Assembly (NCBI GenBank): GCA_017792405.1 | Contig: CP051231.1 | Span: 3,046,062-3,110,061 of the forward strand | DNA: 64,000 nucleotides | Direction of reading: 5' to 3' | Origin: Oceanicola sp. | Lineage (GTDB): Bacteria > Pseudomonadota > Alphaproteobacteria > Rhodobacterales > Rhodobacteraceae | In this document: in pieces, positions 42,339 to 50,336 of the stretch | Position numbering within the stretch: position 1 is the stretch's first letter | Layout: each line of letters opens with the position of its first letter | Translations under genes and position numbers: made by a program | The notes under the pieces: model-generated | What the model was told of the DNA's origin: nothing | The model's database searches: none | What the model saw: only the letters and a program-made list of their open reading frames with translations

Positions 42339-43334
42339 TCACTCGATCGCTGCGATCTGTTCGATGTAGGGCGCCCAGGTCGGGAAATCCTCGTTCACTT
42401 GTGCAACCACGCCGGCACGGAACTCGTCGAGTTTGAGTCCGTCTTCAGCTGTGATGAAGGTCATGCCCTTTTCGGTCAGCTCACCCACCAGATCCTGCTC
42501 GGCCTGCTGGGCCGTCGCGAGAGTTTCATAGGCCAGCTCGTCGAGCGCATCCAAAACCTTCTCCCGGTTCTCTTCGGAGATCGACTGCCATGCATCCTCG
42601 TTGATGAAGACGGGCAGCACGTTCTGCATGTGGCCGGTCAGCATGACATGGCTCTGCACTTCGTAGAGCTTGTTGGCATTGATCATGGTGAGCGGGTTCT
42701 CCTGCCCCACGACCATGCCGGTCATAAGGGCAGTTGGCAGCTCACTCACCTCGACTGGCGTCGGGATGGCTCCGAAGCCCTTGATCATCGTCGTCCAGAG
42801 CTGGAGCGGCACGCCGCGGAACGGCTGCCCCTCGAGATCGGCGGGCGAGTAGACCGGCATCTTGGCGGTCATCTGGCGGGCGCCGCGGAACAGGCGGCCG
42901 ATGACACGCATGTTGCCGTTCTCGATCAGCTGTTCGTTGAATGACTGAAGCACCGGCGATGTGCGCGGATCGGTGGCCTTCAACGCGTGCTCGCCGTCGC
43001 GGTAGATGAACGGGGCGTTGAACACAGCGATATCTTCAACCAGCTGCGCCAGCGAGGCGAACTCGTGGTGCGCCATAGTAATCGAGCCGGAACGGACGCC
43101 GTCGATGGTTTCCTGCACGCCGCCGAGTTGCGAGTTTGGGAACACGGTGACGGTGACATCGCCACCGGTGGCCTCGGGAATGCGGGTCGCAGTTTCGGCG
43201 GCGAACCAGTGCTGGATGTCACCTTCGGAACCGACGTGAGCGTAACGCAGACTTTGTGCGCCAGCGGTGGACGCGGCGAATGCAGCCGTGACGACGAGCG
43301 CCGCAGACGCCAGCCGGATGGAACTGAGCTTCAT
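42339..43334 (-). CDS. TRAP transporter substrate-binding protein (DctP family)
   Basis: A 331-aa periplasmic protein with signal peptide (LSSIRLASAALVVTAAFAAS, cut near AGAQS). LRYAHVGSEGDIQHWFAAET starts the mature fold; FPNSQLGGVQETIDGVRSG near 80 and LEGQPFRGVPLQLWTTMIKG near 165, with the ligand-binding Arg, are DctP features. The ATG at 43334 follows GGGAGGAA. It is the first gene of the operon to 38111, with a GntR palindrome 70 bp upstream of the start. Confidence 0.9.
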   Translation of the reverse strand: MKLSSIRLASAALVVTAAFAASTAGAQSLRYAHVGSEGDIQHWFAAETATRIPEATGGDVTVTVFPNSQLGGVQETIDGVRSGSITMAHHEFASLAQLVEDIAVFNAPFIYRDGEHALKATDPRTSPVLQSFNEQLIENGNMRVIGRLFRGARQMTAKMPVYSPADLEGQPFRGVPLQLWTTMIKGFGAIPTPVEVSELPTALMTGMVVGQENPLTMINANKLYEVQSHVMLTGHMQNVLPVFINEDAWQSISEENREKVLDALDELAYETLATAQQAEQDLVGELTEKGMTFITAEDGLKLDEFRAGVVAQVNEDFPTWAPYIEQIAAIE

Positions 43335-43401
43335 GGTATTCCTCCCAATTGATTGTCTGGCCGAGCCAGGGAGACGCCTCCCGTGGTCGCCTCTGATGCG
43401 C

Positions 43402-43419
43402 ATTCTTGTATGCAAGATT
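43402..43419. promoter_or_regulatory. GntR operator upstream of TRAP operon
   Basis: ATTCTTGTATGCAAGATT; core TTGTATGCAA. Its reverse complement occurs exactly at 44301-44318, the other side of the GntR gene. Known FCD/VanR-type GntR operators have the same TTGTATNCAA form. Confidence 0.75.
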
Positions 43420-43510
43420 TTTGCTCGTCAATAGGCGAAGAGAAAGAAATCTGGCTTGATTGGAGAAGTAACGCCTTCAGTGCAGGGAACTCAGCCCGCC
43501 AAGCAGACCT

Positions 43511-44200
43511 TCATTCCTGCGCCATCTGCTCCCGCGCATGGCGCTGAGAAAAGGACAGGCCGTTCATGAAGTGCTCGCGCGTCATCTGCGCCAGCTTGGC
43601 CCCATCGCGCGCGCCAAGCGCCGCCAGCATCCGGGAGTGTTCCGACACCGCGGCAAGCCAACGCTTGCGGTCAAGGTTGGCAACGGCACGCGCCCGCTCC
43701 ACGCGCGGCACCAGCACCTCCCAGCTCGCCAGCAGCACCGGATTGCGAGCGAACTCTACGACACGACGATGGATCAAGTGGTTGATCGCCAGGTACTCGC
43801 TGCGGTCGCCGTGCTCATAAGCCTCGAGCATCTTACTATGTAAATCAACGACTTCAGCGAATTCGCCTTGTGTCATCAAGTTGCAGGCAATCTCACCCGC
43901 CGTGGCTTCGAGCGCGGCGACGACCACGTAGATATGCTCCAGATCCTCAGCGCTCAACTTGGCGACGACCGGGGATTTGTTAGGGGAGAGTTCGATGAGC
44001 CCCTCGGCCGCCAGCCCCTTCACCGCCTCGCGGAACGGTGTGCGCGACACACCGAAGAGCTGGCAATAGTGCGATTCGCGAAGCCGTTCGCCCGGCGCCA
44101 GCTCACCCGACACGATCATGTCGCGCAGCTTCTGCGTGGTCGCCACATGCAGCGCGCCCTTGCGGCGGTTCGCCTCTGCATTCTCGGGTAGCTTGGCCAT
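43511..44200 (-). CDS. GntR family transcriptional regulator (FCD domain)
   Basis: A 229-aa regulator. The winged helix has RESHYCQLFGVSRTPFREAV (residues about 41-60) followed by LIELSPNKSPVVAKL; the FCD effector domain (about 80-215) has the helical arrangement INHLIHRRVVEFARNPVLL and SEHSRMLAALGARDG. The ATG at 44200 follows GGAGGAAAAGG. It stands between the TRAP operon and the CoA-transferase operon. Identical 18-bp palindromes in the two flanking promoters are its probable operators, so it likely represses both. Confidence 0.88.
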   Translation of the reverse strand: MAKLPENAEANRRKGALHVATTQKLRDMIVSGELAPGERLRESHYCQLFGVSRTPFREAVKGLAAEGLIELSPNKSPVVAKLSAEDLEHIYVVVAALEATAGEIACNLMTQGEFAEVVDLHSKMLEAYEHGDRSEYLAINHLIHRRVVEFARNPVLLASWEVLVPRVERARAVANLDRKRWLAAVSEHSRMLAALGARDGAKLAQMTREHFMNGLSFSQRHAREQMAQE

Positions 44201-44300
44201 GACACCTTTTCCTCCGCACAGGTTGAACCGACCTACTGATTTCACGCCGCCACGGCAATCTTTCCGGCGACAGGAGTGCCGCAGCGGTTGACCTCAGACG

Positions 44301-44318
44301 AATCTTGCATACAAGAAT
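44301..44318. promoter_or_regulatory. GntR operator upstream of CoA-transferase operon
   Basis: AATCTTGCATACAAGAAT, the exact reverse complement of 43402-43419, ending 46 bp before the CoA-transferase ATG and about 100 bp upstream of the GntR start. Confidence 0.75.
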
Positions 44319-44364
44319 GCCAAGTTGAAGCGACATGTGATGGCAGGGAGGCAGCACGCGCAAG

Positions 44365-45579
44365 ATGACCACCTCAAGACAAGACCAGACCGGAAGCACC
44401 CCCCTTCCGCTCGCGGGGCTTCGAATCATCGACCTGACGCAGGTCATGGCCGGGCCTTTCTGCTGCATGATGCTGGGAGACATGGGCGCCGACGTCATCA
44501 AGATCGAACCACCCAAGGGGGACCAGACCCGCGCCTCGATGGGCTTTCGAATGAAGGGCACCGACAGCCCGGGCTTTCTGGCGCTGAACCGCAACAAGCG
44601 CTCAGTCACGCTCGACCTGAAGACGGACGGCGGCAGGAAGATGCTGCTCGAACTGGTCAAGACCGCCGATGTGGTGGTGGAGAACTACCGCCCCGGAGTG
44701 ACCAAGCGTCTGGGAATTGACTATGACACGCTGTCCGCCCTCAATCCAAAGCTGGTCTATGCTAGCATCTCCGGGTTCGGGCAGACCGGGCCTTGGTCTC
44801 AACGACCGGGTTTTGACCTGATCGCACAGGCCATGTCGGGTGTGATGAGCGCGATGGGGCACCCTGATACCGGACCGGTGAAGTCTGGCGTGTCGGTTGG
44901 CGACTTGGGTGCTGGATTGTTCTGCCTTTATGGCATTCTCAGCGCTGTCATTGGCCGCGGCACCACTGGCAGGGGGCAATATGTGGACGCTTCGCTCTTC
45001 GAAGCGGCCTTGTCGCTCTCGATCTGGGAGACCACCGAGTTCTGGGCGACGGGGCAATCCCCCAAGCCGCTGGGCACCGCCAACCGGATGAGCGCCCCCT
45101 ACCAGGCGTTCACCGCGAGCGACGGGATGTTCGTGGTGGGCGCCGCCAACCAGAAGCTCTGGGACCTGTTCTGCGAAGTGATCGAACGGCCTGACATCCA
45201 CGAAGACCCACGCTTCGTGACCAACAAGGACCGCGTGGCCAACCGCCATGCATTGGTTGATACGCTCGCCCCTGTCTTCATCGAACGGACGGCCACGGAC
45301 TGGGTCGACGCTTTTCTCGACAGAGGCGTGCCTGCCGGGCCCATCAACGATTTCGGCCAGGTCTTCGAAGCGGATCACACGAAGGCACGGGAGATGATCA
45401 TGAAGATCGAGCACCCGACCGAAGGTGAGATGAACGCGCTCGGCTTTCCGGTAAAGCTGCGCGGCACGCCGCAGCAGGTCCGCTATGCACCGCCGCTTCT
45501 GGGCCAGCACACCGACGAGCTTGCGGACGAACTCGGGTTCGATGCCGCCAAGCTGCGCGCGGAAGGAGCCTTCGGATGA
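44365..45579 (+). CDS. CoA-transferase, family III (CaiB/BaiF)
   Basis: A 404-aa family III CoA-transferase. IDLTQVMAGPFCCMMLGDMG near 20, ENYRPGVTKRLGIDY near 95, GFGQTGPWSQRPGFDLIAQA near 133 and SVGDLGAGLFCLYGIL near 172 (catalytic Asp in GDLGAG) are diagnostic. It moves CoA between acyl donors and acceptors in the cytoplasm. It is coupled by ATGA to the enoyl-CoA hydratase gene; together they suggest activation of a carboxylic acid and subsequent hydration. Confidence 0.9.
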   Translation: MTTSRQDQTGSTPLPLAGLRIIDLTQVMAGPFCCMMLGDMGADVIKIEPPKGDQTRASMGFRMKGTDSPGFLALNRNKRSVTLDLKTDGGRKMLLELVKTADVVVENYRPGVTKRLGIDYDTLSALNPKLVYASISGFGQTGPWSQRPGFDLIAQAMSGVMSAMGHPDTGPVKSGVSVGDLGAGLFCLYGILSAVIGRGTTGRGQYVDASLFEAALSLSIWETTEFWATGQSPKPLGTANRMSAPYQAFTASDGMFVVGAANQKLWDLFCEVIERPDIHEDPRFVTNKDRVANRHALVDTLAPVFIERTATDWVDAFLDRGVPAGPINDFGQVFEADHTKAREMIMKIEHPTEGEMNALGFPVKLRGTPQQVRYAPPLLGQHTDELADELGFDAAKLRAEGAFG

Positions 45580-46352
45580 GCGCGGGAGAAGTTCGGCTGG
45601 AGTTGGAAGGCCCGGTTGCCCGCATCTGGTTTGACCGGCCCGAGGCGATGAATGCCATGACATGGAAGATGTATGGCGAGTTCGAGGAGATCAGCCAAAA
45701 GCTGGCGGACACCGAAGGGCTGAGCGCTGTCGTGCTGCGGGGCGTCGGCGGGCGGGCCTTTGTGGCCGGGTCCGACATTGCGCAGTTTGCCGAGTTTGAG
45801 AGTGGCGAAGACGGCATTGCCTACGAGCGCAAGATGGATCGCATCCTCGACACCTTCGCCGCTATCCCTGCCCCGACCCTTGCGGTGATCGACGGGCTGG
45901 CGATTGGGGGTGGGCTCAACATTGCAGGAGGCTGCGACCTGAGGATCGCAACAGCGGGCGCTCGTTTTGGTGTGCCAATCGCCCGGACGCTCGGCAATTG
46001 CCTGTCGATCCGAAACTATGCCCGCATGTCGGGCGCATTGGGCGATGCCATCGCAAAGCGCATGTTGCTGCTGGCGGAGTTGCTGACCGCCGAGGAGCTT
46101 GCCGGCACCGGCTTTTTGGCACGGATCGTAGCGGAAGGTGAGATCGACGAGGCGGCCGACAAGCTCGTGGCGAAGCTCTGCTCCGGCGCGCCGCTCTCGA
46201 TGGCGGCCAGCAAGGCGGCGCTTGGCCGACTGACGCAGGGGAGCCTGCCCGATATCGACGACCTCATCTCCTCTTGCTACGGCAGCAAGGATTTTCGGGA
46301 GGGCATCCGGGCCTTCGGAGAGAAGCGCAAACCTGACTGGACAGGCAGCTAG
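45576..46352 (+). CDS. Enoyl-CoA hydratase/isomerase family protein
   Basis: A 258-aa crotonase-fold enzyme. VAGSDIAQFAEF near 65 and IDGLAIGGGLNIAGGCDLRI near 105 form the oxyanion hole, and ARFGVPIARTLGNCLS follows. The usual catalytic Glu of hydratases near residue 140 is not obvious in RTLGNCLSIRNYARM, so isomerase, hydrolase or decarboxylase activity is also possible. Overlaps the CoA-transferase stop by 4 bp and is convergent with the next GntR gene with overlapping stops. Confidence 0.85.
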   Translation: MSAGEVRLELEGPVARIWFDRPEAMNAMTWKMYGEFEEISQKLADTEGLSAVVLRGVGGRAFVAGSDIAQFAEFESGEDGIAYERKMDRILDTFAAIPAPTLAVIDGLAIGGGLNIAGGCDLRIATAGARFGVPIARTLGNCLSIRNYARMSGALGDAIAKRMLLLAELLTAEELAGTGFLARIVAEGEIDEAADKLVAKLCSGAPLSMAASKAALGRLTQGSLPDIDDLISSCYGSKDFREGIRAFGEKRKPDWTGS

Positions 46353-47080
46353 CCCTCGGCGGTTTCTTCTGCGTCGGGGCCGACTTCGCCCCGGCGCAAC
46401 CGATCGAAGGCCTTGAGCACGTGGTCCTCAAGGACCGTGGCAAGGCGCGCACCATCCCGCGCCTCCAGCGCCTCCATGATGACCTCATGGTCGCGGATCG
46501 CATCTCCCCAGCGGTTGGTCTTGAGGTTCAACTCGTAGCGCACGCGATAGAGCCGTGCATTCACCATGCGGTAGTGCTCTTCGAGTACCGAGTTGCCGGC
46601 GCTGCGCACCAGCGTGAGGTGAATTTTCTGGTTCAGATGGAAGTAAGTGATCCGGTCACTGCGCCAATAAGCGGCGATCATCTCGTGGTGCAGGGCCTGC
46701 AACTCGCGCAGCGTCGCGTCCGTGATGTTTTCGCAGGCCAGGCGGCTGGCAAATGCCTCAAGACCGCCCAACAATTGGAGCAACTCGCGCACTTCGTCGT
46801 CGTCCAGCACTGCGACGGTGGCGCCGCGCCGGGGATTGAGCACGAGGAGCCCTTCATTGGCGAGAATCTTCAACGCCTCACGAAGCGGGGTGCGGGAGAC
46901 CTGTAGCTCCTCGGCCAGCGCACGTTCGCGCACCGGGCTTCCGGGCGCGAAGCGGTTGGTGATGATCATCTCCCGGAGCTTGGCCGCCACCACGGCGGCC
47001 TTGTGCTCTTCGGTGGCTGCCGGTTGCGCCGCGGTCACGTTGTCGACTTCCGCGGCTTCACTCGTCCCGTTCTCTTCCAT
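46349..47080 (-). CDS. GntR family transcriptional regulator (FCD domain)
   Basis: A 243-aa regulator with a ~45-residue acidic leader, then a winged helix (RERALAEELQVSRTPLREAL) and LLVLNPRRGATVAVL, then an FCD effector domain (LNQKIHLTLVRSAGNSVLE, IRDHEVIMEALEARDG). It follows tctA by 56 bp on the same strand, so it is the last gene of the TTT transporter operon. The likely targets are the TGGYATKCCA sites in front of tctC and at 35.65-35.76 kb; this assignment is inference. Confidence 0.85.
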   Translation of the reverse strand: MEENGTSEAAEVDNVTAAQPAATEEHKAAVVAAKLREMIITNRFAPGSPVRERALAEELQVSRTPLREALKILANEGLLVLNPRRGATVAVLDDDEVRELLQLLGGLEAFASRLACENITDATLRELQALHHEMIAAYWRSDRITYFHLNQKIHLTLVRSAGNSVLEEHYRMVNARLYRVRYELNLKTNRWGDAIRDHEVIMEALEARDGARLATVLEDHVLKAFDRLRRGEVGPDAEETAEG

Positions 47081-47136
47081 CCTGTCGCGGTACCCCCTGA
47101 GTCTGCGCCCCCGCGCAGGGAGCCGACAGGCCAATC

Positions 47137-48645
47137 TTACGTTCTGGCGGTGCGAACTCTGACCCGGCTCACCACCGCACCGGCGACGCCCATCACAACC
47201 AGGGCGCAGATCACCGAAATTAGCGTTACGCTAATCGGGCTAGAAAGGAAAATCCACGGATCGCCGTTTGAGATATCGAACGAACGGCGGATGCTGCTTT
47301 CGAGCCTCGGGGTGAGCACAAATGCGAGCACAAGGGGTGCGATGGGGTATTCGGCCACCTTGAGGTAATAGGCGGCGATGCCAACGGTCAGCATGAGCCA
47401 GACATCGAACATGCTGCCGTTAACGCTATAGGCCCCGAACACGCAGACAGTGGCGATGACCGGGATCAGCACCGAGATCGGAATGCGCAGGATCTGCATC
47501 AGGAAGGGGATGATTAGCATCGCGGCGATCACTGCCATGACGGTGCCAATATACATCGACGAGATCAGCCCCCAGACAAAATCCGGCCGGGTGGTAAAGA
47601 GCAGTGGGCCCGGTTGAAGGCCCCACATCATCAGGCCACCGAGAAGCACCGCCGACGTCCCCGAGCCCGGAATGCCGAGCGACAGGAGCGGCGCGAAGGA
47701 GCCGGCGGCGGCACCGTTGTTGCCCGCCTCCGAAGCCGCCACGCCCTCGACTACGCCCGCGCCCATCTGGTCGCCGTTGCGGCCGATCTTGCGCTGAAAA
47801 ACGTAAGAGAGGAAGGCGCCGGTTGTGGCCCCTGCCCCCGGCAGGATGCCGACAAAGGTGCCAATCAGGCCCGAGCGCAGGCTGAGCGGCACGAGGCGCG
47901 CCACCTGTTTGCGCCCCGGGATCGACTCTCGCAGCGGGATTTGCTTCGGCCCTTCACCCGGCTGCGGACGATCTGTCATCATCTCAAGCAGCTGGCTGAA
48001 GCCGAACATGCCTATGACAAGTGGAATGAAGGACACCCCGTTGAGCAGGTGCATGGAGCCGCCGGTAAAGCGCGCGTGCCCGAAGGTGGAGCCGATACCC
48101 ACGACCGCCAGCAGGATGCCCAGCATTGTGGCGATCAGCCCCTTGGCCACGTTGTCGCCTAGCATCCAGCCGATCGAGCACAGGGCCAGCAGGATGAGTG
48201 CTGCAGTTTCGGGCGGGCCGAACATCAGCCCGATCTCGGCGAGCAGCGGCCCCATGAAAGAGAGCGCGATGATCCCCACCGTGCCGCCGATGAAGGAGGC
48301 GAGATTGGCCGCGAAGAGCGCCTGCCCGCCCTCGCCGCGCTTGGCCATCGGGTAGCCATCCAGCGCGGTCATCACAGCCGGCGCGTCACCCGGAATGTTC
48401 AACAGGATGGCGCTGTAGGCGCCGCCGAACATGCACCCGTAGTAGAGCGCCGCCAGCAGGATGACGGCGGTGGTCGGATCCATCCCGAAGGTGAGTGGCA
48501 GCAGGAGCGCGATACCGGTCACCGAGCCGAGCCCCGGAATGGCGCCTACGATGATGCCCAAGGCCGCCCCAATAAGGGCCGCACTCAGGTTTCCGAGCGA
48601 CAGGGAGGTGGCGAAGCCGTTCTGTAGTGCAATCAGCGTGTCCAT
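47137..48645 (-). CDS. tctA: Tripartite tricarboxylate transporter large permease (TctA)
   Basis: A 502-aa membrane protein of about 11 segments. IGAALGIIVGAIPGLGSVTG near 27 and PGAGATTGAFLSYVFQRKIG near 265 are the two conserved glycine-rich TctA motifs, and SLGIPGSGTSAVLLGGLMMW near 325 is the third. Sodium-driven import of a carboxylate bound by TctC. It is 10 bp after tctB. Substrates of this family include citrate, tartrate, terephthalate and sugar acids. Confidence 0.92.
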   Translation of the reverse strand: MDTLIALQNGFATSLSLGNLSAALIGAALGIIVGAIPGLGSVTGIALLLPLTFGMDPTTAVILLAALYYGCMFGGAYSAILLNIPGDAPAVMTALDGYPMAKRGEGGQALFAANLASFIGGTVGIIALSFMGPLLAEIGLMFGPPETAALILLALCSIGWMLGDNVAKGLIATMLGILLAVVGIGSTFGHARFTGGSMHLLNGVSFIPLVIGMFGFSQLLEMMTDRPQPGEGPKQIPLRESIPGRKQVARLVPLSLRSGLIGTFVGILPGAGATTGAFLSYVFQRKIGRNGDQMGAGVVEGVAASEAGNNGAAAGSFAPLLSLGIPGSGTSAVLLGGLMMWGLQPGPLLFTTRPDFVWGLISSMYIGTVMAVIAAMLIIPFLMQILRIPISVLIPVIATVCVFGAYSVNGSMFDVWLMLTVGIAAYYLKVAEYPIAPLVLAFVLTPRLESSIRRSFDISNGDPWIFLSSPISVTLISVICALVVMGVAGAVVSRVRVRTART

Positions 48646-48655
48646 GTCGGGAACC

Positions 48656-49120
48656 TCAGAGGAGTTTGTCGAGAAGGCTTGGCGGGAATTGCACCCGCAG
48701 CCACATGTTGAAGATCAGCGTGGTCAGCACAGCCGTTACCGCGGCGACCAGCAGCGAGCGCAGCCATGGCGCGCCCTCGACCAGCTTCAGCCATCCGAGC
48801 ACGAACAGCGCCATGGCGGGGATCATCCCTATGAGCGGGATGCAAAGGATTGCGGCGAGCATGGCGATGATCGGCGCGTGGTTTCTGAGCTGGACCCGGC
48901 CCTTGATCTGGCCGGGGCGCATCAGCTCGAAGGCGGCAAGCAGCATTGTACCCGAGCCGAATACGGCCGGGAAGAAGCCGGCACCGGGGCCACGGTCCAT
49001 CCAGAAGCCGTACTTGAACACGCCGAACCCGAAGAAGAGGGCCCCGAAGCAGAGGCAGGCGAGAGCCACGGCGGACGCGAAGAGAGGCCGCGGTGCGCGC
49101 GGTTCGTCGGAAGTCGACAC
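48656..49120 (-). CDS. tctB: Tripartite tricarboxylate transporter small permease (TctB)
   Basis: A 154-aa membrane protein with four segments (about residues 14-34, 45-65, 80-112, 125-143). FGVFKYGFWMDRGPGAGFFP near 33 is the TctB signature. It starts at GTG 49120 with GGAGA upstream. Works with TctA in the inner membrane. It follows the hairpin at 49174-49205. Confidence 0.87.
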   Translation of the reverse strand: MSTSDEPRAPRPLFASAVALACLCFGALFFGFGVFKYGFWMDRGPGAGFFPAVFGSGTMLLAAFELMRPGQIKGRVQLRNHAPIIAMLAAILCIPLIGMIPAMALFVLGWLKLVEGAPWLRSLLVAAVTAVLTTLIFNMWLRVQFPPSLLDKLL

Positions 49121-49173
49121 GATCTGTCTCCTGGAAAATGGTCAGCGCCCGTTGCGACGACGGGCGGTGTGTT

Positions 49174-49205
49174 GGCGGGCGGCAATGGTTGGCTTGCCGC
49201 CCGCC
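49174..49205 (-). terminator. Hairpin between tctC and tctB
   Basis: Perfect 12-bp stem GGCGGGCGGCAA / TTGCCGCCCGCC with an 8-nt loop, 8 bp after the tctC stop. No T-tract follows; tctB starts 53 bp further. Likely sets different levels of binding protein and permease. Confidence 0.68.
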
Positions 49206-49212
49206 TCAGGGG

Positions 49213-50178
49213 TCAGTTGACGAAGCCCACGGCCTCGAGGAGGCGCTGATACTTCTCTGCCTCGCGGGCATAGAACTCTGCGCTGTCGGCAGCACCGATG
49301 AAGCGCCCGATCAAGCCTTTGTCGGCAATGTACTCTTGCTGCCAAGTCTCGGTTTCATAGGCCTCTTTCAAGGCGTTCTCCCAATAGGCGACGGCTTCTG
49401 CAGGCATGTTGGGCGGGCCGACGTAGCCGCGGAACAGGCTGATGGCCACATCTGCATAGCCCATCTCACCGAAAGTTTCGGTGGCTTCAAATGGGGCAGC
49501 GAGGCGCTCCTCGGAGAAGGCGCCGAGGGGATGCGCCCGCCCGGCCTCGACCTGTTGGCCGATTTCGCTGGGGTTGAAGATCGCTGCATCGACGTGACCG
49601 CCGAGAAGCGCCGACAGAACGTCACCGCCGCCATCGAAGGGCACGTATTGCAGCTCGGCATCGACGCTGTCGTTCAGCATGGTGAAGACGAGGTGATCCT
49701 CGCTGCCGCGCGACACACCGCCGATGGTGACGCTGTTGGGCTCCTTGGCGGCTGCCTCGACGAGCGCCGCGAAATCGGCGTAGTCGTCTGCGCTGCGAGT
49801 TACGAGCAGCAGCGTGTCGAGGGTCAGGGTGCCGAGTGGCGTGAGGTGCTCGAGCTTGACCGCCGCGTTGTTTGAGATCGAGCTCATCATCTGGCCGGAC
49901 ACATAGGTCTGGATTGTATTTGGGTCGCCATCTTTGCTGAAGGTGTAGGTGTTACCCACCGCGCCGGAGCCGCCGGACTTGTTCAGTACAACGACGTTGG
50001 CATCCACGATGTCATGCTTCCGCCAGGCTTCGACAAGCAAGCGGGCGTTCACATCGCTCCCGCCACCGGCGCTGTAGGGCACCACGAATTCAACGGTACC
50101 CTCAGGCTCCCACGCCTGCGCCTGGGTGCCCATCATCAGTGCGACGGATGCCGCGAAGAGCGTTTTGAAGTGTTTCAA
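49213..50178 (-). CDS. tctC: Tripartite tricarboxylate transporter substrate-binding protein (TctC)
   Basis: A 321-aa periplasmic protein. The start is TTG 50178: GGGAGGAAAGC is directly upstream and a signal peptide (HFKTLFAASVALMMGTQAQA) follows; longer frames lack this. VEFVVPYSAGGGSDVNARLL near 30 and VVVLNKSGGSGAVGNTYTF near 60 are TctC motifs, and GGGDVLSALLGGHVDAAIFN near 190 the second lobe. First gene of tctCBA-gntR, with two GntR-type sites in front. Confidence 0.9.
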   Translation of the reverse strand: MKHFKTLFAASVALMMGTQAQAWEPEGTVEFVVPYSAGGGSDVNARLLVEAWRKHDIVDANVVVLNKSGGSGAVGNTYTFSKDGDPNTIQTYVSGQMMSSISNNAAVKLEHLTPLGTLTLDTLLLVTRSADDYADFAALVEAAAKEPNSVTIGGVSRGSEDHLVFTMLNDSVDAELQYVPFDGGGDVLSALLGGHVDAAIFNPSEIGQQVEAGRAHPLGAFSEERLAAPFEATETFGEMGYADVAISLFRGYVGPPNMPAEAVAYWENALKEAYETETWQQEYIADKGLIGRFIGAADSAEFYAREAEKYQRLLEAVGFVN

Positions 50179-50219
50179 GCTTTCCTCCCTTGCTTGAGAC
50201 CGAACAGGGGCTCTGTTGG

Positions 50220-50236
50220 TTTTGCATACCATATTT
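50220..50236. promoter_or_regulatory. GntR-type operator D
   Basis: TTTTGCATACCATATTT; complement reads AAATATGGTATGCAAAA, matching site B core TATGGTATGC. It lies 42 bp upstream of the tctC start. Confidence 0.55.
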
Positions 50237-50302
50237 TTGCAGTAACGATCAGGTCAATCTAAATAAACACAATACTTTCAGATCTTTAGTTTTTAGTTGC
50301 AA

Positions 50303-50320
50303 ATTATGGCATTCCAAAAT
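50303..50320. promoter_or_regulatory. GntR-type operator C (ATTATGGCATTCCAAAAT)
   Basis: Core TGGCATTCCA at 50307-50316. Identical to site B (35741-35758) except two central bases. It lies between the stop of the FAH-family gene and the tctC promoter. Confidence 0.6.
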
Positions 50321-50336
50321 GACGTGACACACTAAC

